The translations under genes were made by a program, and so were the position numbers. The notes under the pieces were generated by a model. The model made no database searches. It was given only the letters and a program-made list of their open reading frames with translations, and was not told where the DNA came from. From an uncultured bacterium (GTDB lineage: Bacteria > Planctomycetota > UBA1135 > GCA-002686595), in NCBI GenBank assembly GCA_913058555.1, contig CAJXRJ010000427.1, forward strand, positions 1 to 6,701: a stretch of DNA of 6,701 nt. The letters are read 5' to 3'. Shown here in pieces: positions 1-6,545 of this stretch (the stretch's first letter is position 1; each line of letters starts with the position of its first letter).

Positions 1-47
1 GAGATCATGCCTAGTCTCGTGGGCTCGGAGATGTGTATAAGAGACAG
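1..47. other. Untrimmed Nextera i7 adapter (artefact)
   Basis: This is synthetic sequence, not genome. Bases 1-5 are the end of the P7 flow-cell sequence, 6-13 (CATGCCTA) match the i7 index I know as N706, 14-28 are the Nextera read-2 primer stretch GTCTCGTGGGCTCGG, and 29-47 are the 19 bp Tn5 mosaic end AGATGTGTATAAGAGACAG. Genomic sequence begins at base 48. Any open frame starting here encodes adapter peptides and should be ignored. Confidence 0.98.
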
Positions 48-490
48 CCCTTCCACCGTCCAGGAACGAGAACCAAAAGAACCCATGGAGCCCGCCGCCG
101 CCCCCAGGCGGTTTCGCCCGGCGGACGCCACCCTCCTCCCTGGAACAAGTTTCCCGCTTGGTCCCGCTCGGCGCCATTGGGGCGCCCCCTGGGGCCCCTT
201 GGGCCACTTTCCACTCCGTGAGGAGATCGACTCAACCAGGGCTTCACTCCACGCGGTACCCCTCCGCACCCCCTGGAGCCCTTGCCTTGCACCGGGGACT
301 GGAACCGGGCAGGTGCCCCAGAACCGAAGAACAGGCTTCATTCCGAGTCAGCCCATCGCCGATCCGGTCTGGTAGCAGCGATCCGAGGTTCACTCTTCCG
401 CTTCGGCAATCTGCGACATGCGGCGCAGCCGCGTTCACTCTCGACTCCCCTGCGATATCACTCGCACGTTCCCCAGAATCAGTTCTTCCG
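48..490. other. C-rich leader without a convincing gene
   Basis: I see no supportable gene in these 443 bases. The frames open here are rich in Pro, Arg and Ala, show no domain pattern, and several start inside the adapter. The region contains short GC palindromes: GGGGCGCCCC at 179-188, GGGGCCCC at 191-198, a CCGCC/GGCGG stem at about 95-111 followed by TTT, and a 5 bp GCGGC/GCCGC stem at 420-432. The stem at 95-111 could be the terminator of a gene lying to the left, and the rest the promoter and leader of the regulator starting at 491. Neither can be proven, and I found no clear -10/-35 or -24/-12 pair. Confidence 0.5.
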
Positions 491-1000
491 ATGACCTCTT
501 CCGATCAACCCCGCTCCGTCCTCTGCCTCGGGCTCAACGACGCCGACCGTAGCCGCGTGTCGGAGGAAGCCCACCGCTTCGGCTGGCTCATCCGCTTCGC
601 GTCCAACGCTGGTGACGCCCGCGCCACGGGCAACGGCCGGCGACCGGACCTGATCCTCTTCGATACGAAGACGAGCGACGAGGCTGCGCACGACCTACTT
701 CGTCAGTGCACCGCCCATCCGCTCCAGGCCGTCGCACCCCAGCCCGGCGTTTCGGCGCCCGCGGCCGGCGTTCCCGAGCCCGTCGCAGCCAAGCCCGACG
801 ATGGCACCGTGCTCCTCGAGCCCGGTTCGATCCATCGCTTCGAGGACTACGAGCAGCAGATCCTACGCCACGCCCTCCATACCACCGGTTGGAACGTGAA
901 GCGCGCTGCTCAACTCCTCGGGATTGGACGCGCCACGCTCTACCGCAAGATTGATCGCTATAAGCTGCGCGAGTATCAGCCCGAGCGCAACGCAGGCTGA
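491..1000 (+). CDS. Small regulator: half receiver-like domain plus Fis-type HTH
   Basis: Predicted 169-residue cytoplasmic DNA-binding protein. Residues 115-162 form a Fis-type (HTH_8) domain like the C-terminus of NtrC-family regulators: the helix before the turn contains ILRHALHTTGWNVKRAA and the recognition helix contains IGRATLYRKIDRY. The N-terminus resembles the first half of a response-regulator receiver: a strand RSVLCLGL (8-15) and PDLILFDT (52-59), whose Asp58 sits where the phosphoacceptor would be. After about residue 75 the sequence becomes an Ala/Pro-rich linker, so the second half of a receiver, with its conserved Thr/Ser and Lys, is missing, and there is no AAA+ sigma-54 module between the two parts. 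Full REC-Fis proteins (ActR/PrrA type) are a little longer with a complete receiver. ATG 491 is the first ATG in frame, and the open frame before it is low-complexity. No Shine-Dalgarno is visible. It may regulate the operon downstream; this is inferred from position only. Confidence 0.88.
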   Translation: MTSSDQPRSVLCLGLNDADRSRVSEEAHRFGWLIRFASNAGDARATGNGRRPDLILFDTKTSDEAAHDLLRQCTAHPLQAVAPQPGVSAPAAGVPEPVAAKPDDGTVLLEPGSIHRFEDYEQQILRHALHTTGWNVKRAAQLLGIGRATLYRKIDRYKLREYQPERNAG

Positions 1001-1035
1001 AACGCCACCAAGGGGATCGGCTAAATCCTAGGCAT

Positions 1036-1056
1036 CGGCCCGCTGCAAGCGGGTCG
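1036..1056 (+). terminator. Hairpin after the regulator gene, possible terminator
   Basis: CGGCCCGCT pairs with AGCGGGTCG across a GCA loop, giving nine base pairs including one G-U. The core CCCGCT/AGCGGG (1039-1053) is perfect. It lies 36 bases past the stop of the regulator gene, the usual place for a terminator, but no T-tract follows, so intrinsic termination is uncertain. Confidence 0.4.
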
Positions 1057-1122
1057 CCGCCCCAGCCCGTTCGACCGCGAACGCTGCTTGGGGCTCGCCC
1101 GGGGCCAACGCTGATTCCAACT

Positions 1123-1140
1123 CACTTTCGGACGAAAGTG
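1123..1140. promoter_or_regulatory. Perfect 18 bp dyad, candidate operator
   Basis: CACTTTCG-GA-CGAAAGTG is an exact inverted repeat of two 8-base arms around a 2-base centre. It is AT-richer than its surroundings, lies between the Fis-domain regulator and the operon, and begins 122 bases after the regulator's stop. Dimeric HTH proteins bind sites of this form, so an operator is the first guess; a transcript hairpin (7 bp stem, GGAC loop) is the alternative. Confidence 0.45.
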
Positions 1141-1222
1141 ACCAAGAATACGCGCCCCCCCAGGGCACCTCGGATCGAGACCTATCACCCGAGCCCAACA
1201 CATTCCGCCGCGGGCCGTACCC

Positions 1223-1273
1223 CAAACGCCCCCTCGTCGCCCCGCATCGCACGGGCGAGGTTGGGGCGCTTTG
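1223..1273. other. Long imperfect hairpin in the operon leader region
   Basis: CAAA/TTTG (1223-1226 with 1270-1273), CGCCCC/GGGGCG (1227-1232 with 1263-1268), CTCG/CGAG (1233-1236 with 1256-1259) and CCC/GGG (1241-1243 with 1253-1255) stack into a stem of about 17 pairs with small bulges and a short apical loop. No T-tract follows. It could be an attenuator-like element or leader structure, or chance folding in GC-rich DNA. Confidence 0.3.
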
Positions 1274-1338
1274 CGTTGCACCTAGCCCGCCTCCAATCCA
1301 CAGACCCGTCTCAATTCGTAGACTCCGGCCCTGGGAAT

Positions 1339-1351
1339 GGAGATCATCTCC
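1339..1351. promoter_or_regulatory. 13 bp palindrome upstream of the operon start
   Basis: GGAGAT-C-ATCTCC is an exact odd-length palindrome ending 53 bases before the ATG at 1405. The position suits an operator or part of a promoter region, but it is short and could be chance. Confidence 0.25.
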
Positions 1352-1404
1352 GCCTCTGGCCTTCGCTCCCCCACGCCGCCCGCCGGTCGAATCAGCCCAT
1401 TCCC

Positions 1405-2892
1405 ATGATGAGTCTTCCACTGATCGCGATCTCGTCGCTCATGTCACCAGCTTGGGCGTCGGCCACTGCCCTGCTTCCCCAGGGCTCCAACGGAGGCTCC
1501 ACCGGGGACAGCGTGCTCGAACCTGCGCCAGCCGCCGTGTCCTCGCAGGAGGAGAAAGCTGGCGATGACGACAAGGCGCCGCCCTTGGAGATCCTCGACC
1601 TCGGCTTCAACGACTGCATCTCGAGGGCAGAGCGACTCCAGAAGATGGTCGTCGTATTTTGGGCGGGCGAGAGCGCCGTTCGAAATCAGAACATGCGCGA
1701 GACCGTGCTCGAAGATCCGGAGGTGCGGCGATGGATCGCAAAGAACGCGATCATCACCGAGATCGATACGGTCAAGAACCAGGCTGATGCTCGGATGAAT
1801 CGCGTTGGGCTACTGCAGGTTCCCTCCGTCGACATTTACAGCGTCCGACGGGCCCTGCGCCTGGAACGGCTCACCTTCGGAACGGAGAGCCTCGACTTCC
1901 TGGCCGCGGTGATGGGTCAAACGGACGGCGAGGTCATCGTTCGCCCCGAGGGCGACGCCGTCAACGAGCCATTTCGCTGGCTTGCATGGGCGAATGTTCG
2001 CTACCAGGGCCAAGACCTGCGAGCCCCCGAAGACGCCCTCTTTGCCTATCAATGGTGCATGCAGACGGCGGATGCCCTCCGACCCGGTTTCCGCGCTCGA
2101 TTCCTCGAGTTTATCCTGCGTCGCGTCACCAGCCTGAAGAACCGAACCAGCGCAGCCAGGCCCTTCCTCGTGCAAGAGAGGGACCGGCTGAAGCGCCTCA
2201 TCCTCGCGGGCAAGGCCAGTCGCCGGGATGTCTATGAATACACCCGCTTCTACGACTGGCTCCGCAACGAGGAGGACATGCTGAGCGTGTTCCCGGAACT
2301 CGATTCCTCGGATCCAAAGCTCCGTCAATATCAGGTCTGGCTCCTCCCGGCCGCGGCGCCCGTGCTTGGACGATACGAGCAATTCGAATCGTTGCTCGGC
2401 GCCGTCGGCAAAGACGCCACCGAGATCTTCCTCGCACGCTCGAGGGCCCTCGAAGCCGAGATTGCCCGAGTCAACGCACAGCCTTCAATGGAGTCCGCGA
2501 CACCGAGCGATAGCCATGTCGAAGATCCCAAGGCCGCCCAGGGGGAGACCATCAAGGTCGTGCCCGCCCCGAAGGGCCGTTACGACGAAGAGCCTCTTCC
2601 CCATACGATCGGTGACACACGGGCCGCGCTCCTGGACCAAGCATCGTGGGTCTTCGAAGCACTCCTCTCCACCGACCGTGACGACGAAGCTAAGGCCCTC
2701 CAGAGGGCCCTCGCGGACGTCTACCCCGAAGCGCCGCGGGCCTACGCACTGTTCGTGGAGCGCGCGCTTCGACAGGAAAAATGGGCGCTGGCCGCGGAGA
2801 TCGCTGACGTTGGCATGGGCCACGTGGACGAGAAGGCTCAGAAGCGCCTCGCACGGCTCCAGGCCAAGATCGCCAAGTCGGCTGGCAAGTGA
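1405..2892 (+). CDS. Exported thioredoxin-fold protein lacking CXXC, with helical C-terminus
   Basis: Predicted 495 residues. Residues 1-20 look like a short signal peptide ending in an AWASA cleavage-type motif, although the n-region has no basic residue. A Ser/Gly/Glu-rich linker runs to about 60. Residues 61-171 follow the thioredoxin_7/DUF255-like pattern: a helix ISRAERLQK, the strand MVVVFWAGES (81-90), NQNMRETVLEDPEVRRWI, ITEIDT, and the cis-Pro-like LLQVPSVDIYS with Pro140. Where active relatives carry WCxxC there is WAGESAVRNQNM, so both redox cysteines are gone and disulfide chemistry is not expected; a binding or scaffold role is more likely. The remainder is mostly alpha-helical, perhaps TPR-like near 410-490, with a Pro/Glu-rich break at about 360-395. 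ATG 1405 (or the adjacent ATG 1408) is chosen because it begins the signal peptide. The stop overlaps the next start as GTGA. First gene of the operon. Confidence 0.85.
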   Translation: MMSLPLIAISSLMSPAWASATALLPQGSNGGSTGDSVLEPAPAAVSSQEEKAGDDDKAPPLEILDLGFNDCISRAERLQKMVVVFWAGESAVRNQNMRETVLEDPEVRRWIAKNAIITEIDTVKNQADARMNRVGLLQVPSVDIYSVRRALRLERLTFGTESLDFLAAVMGQTDGEVIVRPEGDAVNEPFRWLAWANVRYQGQDLRAPEDALFAYQWCMQTADALRPGFRARFLEFILRRVTSLKNRTSAARPFLVQERDRLKRLILAGKASRRDVYEYTRFYDWLRNEEDMLSVFPELDSSDPKLRQYQVWLLPAAAPVLGRYEQFESLLGAVGKDATEIFLARSRALEAEIARVNAQPSMESATPSDSHVEDPKAAQGETIKVVPAPKGRYDEEPLPHTIGDTRAALLDQASWVFEALLSTDRDDEAKALQRALADVYPEAPRAYALFVERALRQEKWALAAEIADVGMGHVDEKAQKRLARLQAKIAKSAGK

Positions 2893-4439
2893 AGCTTCCG
2901 GCGCTGAGTCACTCCGCTGCGGCGGAGCTTCCAGAGGTCGGGCCAAGCGCGGATCAAGCCGCCGCAAGTCCCCGTGATTCCCTGTCGGAGTCGCGGGCCC
3001 GGGCCCCATGGAAGTGGATCCTCATCCTGGCCGCCTTTGGCGTTGCCGTTCGTGCCATCCTGCTCTGGCTGGCGCTGCCCATCGCGATCCAATCGGACGA
3101 GGCCAACTACCTCTATCTCGCCGTCGGCCTCGAGCACTTCGGCGTGTACTTCGATCATCAGCGCTACCTCTGGCCCCCGGGCTACGCGTGGCTGATGAAC
3201 CTCTTCACCGGCGGCGGCGACATGGGTGGACTCGATCGCCTGCGTGCCTTCCAGGTGATCTGCTCGAGCGCGATCGGCATCTGCACGATGCTGTTTGCAT
3301 GGCGCCTCTATTCGACGCGTGCAGCGATCGTGGCGGGAGGTCTCTGGGCGGTCCATGTGCCCCTCGCGGCGTTCACTCACCTCCTGTGGAACGAGACGAT
3401 CTTCTTGTCGCTCTTCCTTCCGGCCCTCTGGCAGCTGCTCATGGGATTGGACCGCGCCGACGAAGGGGACTCACGTTCTTCGGACCGGCGCCTGCTCCTG
3501 GCGGGACTGCTGATGGGCGCCGCGCTCTACGTGAAGGAGATGCCGCTGCTGCTGGTTCCTTTCCTGAGCTTGATCGTGCTCTGGCGCGCGCGGCACTCAG
3601 GACTGCTGGAGGCAATGCGCCGTGGGGCGATCCTGCCCCTGGCGACGGTCGTCGTGCTCCTGCCGTGGACGGTGCGCAACTACGAGGTCTATGGCCGAGT
3701 CGTCTGGGGCGGCGCGACCCTCGGTGAGAACGCGTACATCGGTCTCAACGCGCGCTACATGAACTTCGACTTCATTCCGCTGACGCGGGAAAGGGCGCGG
3801 CTGAATCTCGCGCCGATGGCCGAGATGGAGCGCGCGTCCTTCACGGCGCCGCCGATCGACGATGAAGGTCCTGGCAACGGTTGGGCACGGGCGGAGGAGA
3901 TCGTCCATCCCGTGGACCGTCAGAAGGCTCAGCTGAGCCGGGGGCTCAAGTACGCCGCAAGCCACCCGGGTTGGTTCCTGCGCACGCGCGTGAAGAAGTG
4001 GAGCGACTTCGTCACTCCCCTCTCGTTCTTCACCAGACACCACGCCCTCGGCCACTACTCCAAGGGCACGACCCTGACGGGCGTGCTTCGCAAGCCACTC
4101 GTGGGGCTTTCGATGCTGAGTTCTGCGCTGATCCTGCTCCTGTTTGTCCTCGGGTCTTTCCTCACGGTGCCCAAGGGCGGCGGGCGCACCGTGGTCATGA
4201 CGGTCATCGGTTACGCCGCGGCCGCCTCGACCCTGGTGGCGATGTCGCGCTTCCGTTTGCCCGTGGAGCCCCTGCTCATTGCGATTGGCGCCGGCTTCCT
4301 GGCCCACGGCCCCGCCGCCCGCTCGATTCCCCGTTGGATGGCTGCCGGCGCATGCCTCGTGGGACTGGGCGTCCTTTGGTGGATCGCCTGGCCCGAGACG
4401 ATGGCGGCCGCGTCGATGGCGCTCGGGGGCCAGCCATGA
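2889..4439 (+). CDS. GT39-like (GT-C fold) membrane glycosyltransferase
   Basis: Predicted 516-residue integral membrane protein with about ten to twelve hydrophobic spans, the first at about 43-65. The GT-C signature is in the first outer loop: IQSDEANY with Asp70-Glu71, the acidic pair used by PMT/ArnT-type enzymes, followed by WPPGYAWLMNLF (95-106), matching the usual PPGY/PPLY motif. LLPWTVRNYEVYGR (257-270) and SRFRLPVEPLLIAI (453-466) are also typical of bacterial family-39-like transferases. Such enzymes move a sugar from an undecaprenyl-phosphate carrier to an acceptor on the outer face of the inner membrane; donor and acceptor here are unknown. Residues 1-40 are a soluble Ser/Ala/Pro-rich leader. 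The GTG at 2889 is the supported start: the next in-frame Met is residue 103, past the catalytic motif, and GTGA overlaps the previous stop. The gene's own stop overlaps the next start as ATGA. Confidence 0.92.
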   Translation: MKLPALSHSAAAELPEVGPSADQAAASPRDSLSESRARAPWKWILILAAFGVAVRAILLWLALPIAIQSDEANYLYLAVGLEHFGVYFDHQRYLWPPGYAWLMNLFTGGGDMGGLDRLRAFQVICSSAIGICTMLFAWRLYSTRAAIVAGGLWAVHVPLAAFTHLLWNETIFLSLFLPALWQLLMGLDRADEGDSRSSDRRLLLAGLLMGAALYVKEMPLLLVPFLSLIVLWRARHSGLLEAMRRGAILPLATVVVLLPWTVRNYEVYGRVVWGGATLGENAYIGLNARYMNFDFIPLTRERARLNLAPMAEMERASFTAPPIDDEGPGNGWARAEEIVHPVDRQKAQLSRGLKYAASHPGWFLRTRVKKWSDFVTPLSFFTRHHALGHYSKGTTLTGVLRKPLVGLSMLSSALILLLFVLGSFLTVPKGGGRTVVMTVIGYAAAASTLVAMSRFRLPVEPLLIAIGAGFLAHGPAARSIPRWMAAGACLVGLGVLWWIAWPETMAAASMALGGQP

Positions 4440-4990
4440 GGGCTTGGTCCATCCATATCGCGCTGCTGGTGGCGGCCATCCTCTTTGTGGCCAAGGGGGT
4501 AGCGACCCACACGTCCACGGAGGAGGCTTGGGAAACAGCCTTCGACGAATCGGCGGCCCCAGACGATCGCATTTGGGCCATCCACCTGGCCTCGAACCGC
4601 GCCACCGAACGGAGCGACCGCATCGGCCGGGACCTGGCCCTGTCGCTCCTCGGTTCCCGGGACCTGCGCCTGCGCGAGGTCGCGCTCCTCATCGACGTCT
4701 GCCGCCACGCCTTCAATCCCCTGGAGGCGCCGACCAATACCTCCCCCCCGATCCAAGACAGGTACGTCTACGGGCCCCTTCCCCGGGGCGAGTGGACGCC
4801 GCACCGGCTGCGGAGCCTGATCCTGTACCGCCGCAAGGTCGGCGGCCTGCCCGTCGGCGGGATCAATCGCATGACCAGTACGGAAGGCGACTGGATTCTG
4901 CGTACCCTGAGGGGGGACGACCTTCCCCCCTCGGACGAGATCGATCGCTACCTAAGGACCTACGGCCACGTCGCGAATACTCCCCGATAG
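4436..4990 (+). CDS. Small single-span membrane protein, unknown family
   Basis: Predicted 184 residues; I do not recognise the family. Residues 5-23 (IHIALLVAAILFVAKG core) form one N-terminal hydrophobic span, either an uncleaved anchor or a signal peptide. What follows is soluble and probably outside the cytoplasm. The stretch 44-92 (DRIWAIHLAS..., RDLALSLLGSRDLRLREVALLIDVC) is helical and faintly HEAT-repeat-like; 100-145 is Pro/Arg/Gly-rich with few helices; the end (150-178) is acidic then basic. There is one Cys (89). The ATG at 4436 overlaps the upstream stop by four bases (ATGA) and is the first position giving the hydrophobic segment, so the start is well supported. It sits between the glycosyltransferase and the sulfatase-like gene and ends 7 bp before the latter, suggesting a partner or accessory of one of them. 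Confidence 0.8.
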   Translation: MRAWSIHIALLVAAILFVAKGVATHTSTEEAWETAFDESAAPDDRIWAIHLASNRATERSDRIGRDLALSLLGSRDLRLREVALLIDVCRHAFNPLEAPTNTSPPIQDRYVYGPLPRGEWTPHRLRSLILYRRKVGGLPVGGINRMTSTEGDWILRTLRGDDLPPSDEIDRYLRTYGHVANTPR

Positions 4991-4997
4991 ACGAACC

Positions 4998-6545
4998 ATG
5001 AACATCAGCAGGAAAGCCCGCACAACCCAAGCCCTGACCTTGGGCGCCGTGCTCACGGGTGTCTTCGGGATCGGCGCAGGCTGCGGCGGTGGAGACACCC
5101 CAGGCACGGGGATGAACGTGCTCGTGATCACCCTGGATACCACACGGCCCGATCGCATCAGCTGCTACGGCGGCCAGCCTGGCTTGACACCGGCTATCGA
5201 CGACATCGCAGCCCAGGGCGTCCGATTCGATCGCGCCATCTCCACGGCGGGCATCACGCCCATGTCGCACTCGTCGATCCTCACCGGGCTGAACAACTAC
5301 GCCCACGGGATGCGCGTGTTCTACAGCCCCAAGGTCAGCCACCAGCTCAAGGAGGCCGTGGACACCCTGCCGGAGATGCTCAAGGGGTTCGACTACGCCA
5401 CCGCCGCTCGCGTGAGCTCCTATCCCGTGTCCGAGCACTACGGACTCGACCAAGGATTCGACGACTTCGAATCCGGGGTGGACCTCGAGAACCTCGACCT
5501 CACGAAGCAGCAAAGCCACAAGACGCTCTGGGACTCGAAGGGCAAGACCCACACCCAGCGGCGCGGGGACTTCACCACCGACTCCGCCCTGGAGTGGCTC
5601 GAGGCCAACGGCACCGAAGGGCCTTGGTGCATGTGGATGCACATGTTCGACGTGCACGATTACTCCATCGTGCCGCCGGATTCCTTCATGGAACGCTACG
5701 GCCTTGAGTACCCCGCCCCCGGGACGCGCCTGGGAATGGAAGGCAAAATCCAGTGGCGCGAAGCGATGTACGACCCCGAGCTCGCCTTCATGGACATGCA
5801 GATCGCGCGGGTCCGCGCCTGGCTCAAGGAGAATGGCCAGGACGAGAACACGATCATCGTGATCACCGCTGACCACGGCCAGGGCCTCAGGGACGGCTAC
5901 GAACGCCACGGCTGGATGAAGCACCGCCTGCTCTATGACTGGTGTGTGCGGGTACCGCTCATCGTGCGGGTCCCTGGGGGCGCCAGCGGAGGCACCGTGG
6001 ATGCCCAGGTACGCACCATCGACGTGGTCCCGACGATCATGGAGTCCCTCGCCCTGCCCATGCGAAACCCCGTGGAGGGCGATTCCCTGGTCGCTCTGAT
6101 GAACGGCGGGACCGAGAACACCCCCCGGGTGGCCTACGCAGACGCCCTCAACGACTACGACGTGCACGCACCGTCCGAACAGGTCCTGCCGCCCTTCCAG
6201 CACGACAATCTGTTCATGGCTTGCGACGGAAGATGGAAACTCATCTGGCACGAGAGCAACCCGGAGCGGTCACAGCTATATGACCTTCTGAAAGACCCCC
6301 AAGAGCTTCAGAACCTCTATGCCCCGGGCCACGACCGTGCCAAGGCCCTCCTCGCTTACCTCAAGGATCGCCGCGCCATGGACGTGGAGCCCCCGGGAAG
6401 CGGCTCGAAGGCCCCCGATGTCGCCGCCCTCAAGGGCCTCGGCTACGGCGGCGACGACGAGATCGAGGACGAAGAGCCCAGCGACAAGGGAACTGACGCC
6501 AGGGACACTGATGCTAAGGACACGAAATCGACCACTCCCAAATGA
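4998..6545 (+). CDS. Sulfatase-superfamily lipoprotein with Thr at the formylglycine site
   Basis: Predicted 515 residues. The N-terminus has Arg5/Lys6/Arg8, a hydrophobic stretch and a lipobox-like GAGC ending in Cys29, so it is probably a lipid-anchored envelope protein. The alkaline phosphatase/sulfatase fold is clear: the metal-binding strand NVLVITLDTTRPDRISCYGG (Asp47), the nucleophile region GITPMSHSSILTGL (85-98), a MFDVHDY motif with His220, ITADHGQG (Asp292, His293), ERHGWMKH (His304, Lys308) and VRVPLIV, plus the C-terminal LYDLLKDPQELQNLY and LKGLGYGG motifs of the group. Authentic sulfatases have C/S-x-P-S/A-R; here Thr87 takes the Cys position and His91 the Arg, so formylglycine maturation is impossible. 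The enzyme may be a phosphohydrolase, a phosphoryl-type transferase, or an unusual sulfatase. The last 32 residues are acidic and low-complexity with TDARD/TDAKD. ATG 4998 lies 7 bp after the previous stop. Confidence 0.93.
   Translation: MNISRKARTTQALTLGAVLTGVFGIGAGCGGGDTPGTGMNVLVITLDTTRPDRISCYGGQPGLTPAIDDIAAQGVRFDRAISTAGITPMSHSSILTGLNNYAHGMRVFYSPKVSHQLKEAVDTLPEMLKGFDYATAARVSSYPVSEHYGLDQGFDDFESGVDLENLDLTKQQSHKTLWDSKGKTHTQRRGDFTTDSALEWLEANGTEGPWCMWMHMFDVHDYSIVPPDSFMERYGLEYPAPGTRLGMEGKIQWREAMYDPELAFMDMQIARVRAWLKENGQDENTIIVITADHGQGLRDGYERHGWMKHRLLYDWCVRVPLIVRVPGGASGGTVDAQVRTIDVVPTIMESLALPMRNPVEGDSLVALMNGGTENTPRVAYADALNDYDVHAPSEQVLPPFQHDNLFMACDGRWKLIWHESNPERSQLYDLLKDPQELQNLYAPGHDRAKALLAYLKDRRAMDVEPPGSGSKAPDVAALKGLGYGGDDEIEDEEPSDKGTDARDTDAKDTKSTTPK

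Larger units (their letters stand above)
1001..1404. promoter_or_regulatory. 404 bp intergenic region rich in dyads
   Basis: This gap separates the Fis-domain regulator from the operon and is the only sizeable space for an operon promoter. It holds four inverted repeats: a 9 bp stem at 1036-1056, an 18 bp dyad at 1123-1140, a long imperfect hairpin at 1223-1273 and a 13 bp palindrome at 1339-1351. The frame of the next gene is open back to a GTG at 1138, but the 89 extra codons are Arg/Pro-rich and not protein-like. I could not identify a standard promoter. Confidence 0.5.

Noticed and set aside
271..290. Possible sigma-54 (-24/-12) promoter upstream of the regulator
   Set aside because: TGG and TTGC elements are present, but the spacing between the GG and GC dinucleotides does not match the required distance.
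158..490. N-terminal extension of the Fis-domain regulator from a TTG at 158
   Set aside because: The extra 111 residues are low-complexity Pro/Ser/Arg/Ala sequence with no domain; the ATG at 491 begins directly before the receiver-like strand.
1138..1404. N-terminal extension of the thioredoxin-like protein from a GTG at 1138
   Set aside because: The 89 added residues are Arg/Pro/Ser-rich, would bury the signal peptide inside the protein, and run across the intergenic hairpins. High GC keeps such frames open by chance.
1405..2892. Annotation as an active thioredoxin or disulfide isomerase
   Set aside because: The CXXC site is missing; the only Cys in the domain (Cys71) lies before the strand that precedes the active-site position.
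3008..3727. Overlapping + strand frame inside the glycosyltransferase gene
   Set aside because: It is Arg/Pro/Ala-rich without membrane spans or motifs, a shadow of the real frame. Similar shadows at 2366-2977, 1810-2382 and 3597-4307 were dismissed for the same reason.
4863..6251. Long open frame of 462 codons on the - strand
   Set aside because: It lies antisense to the sulfatase-like gene, is rich in His, Val, Gly and Arg as expected from the complement of GC-biased codons, and shows no recognisable domain.
4998..6545. Annotation as a normal formylglycine-dependent arylsulfatase
   Set aside because: The required Cys or Ser in the C/S-x-P-S/A-R motif is absent (Thr87, with His91 in place of Arg), so only the superfamily level is supported.
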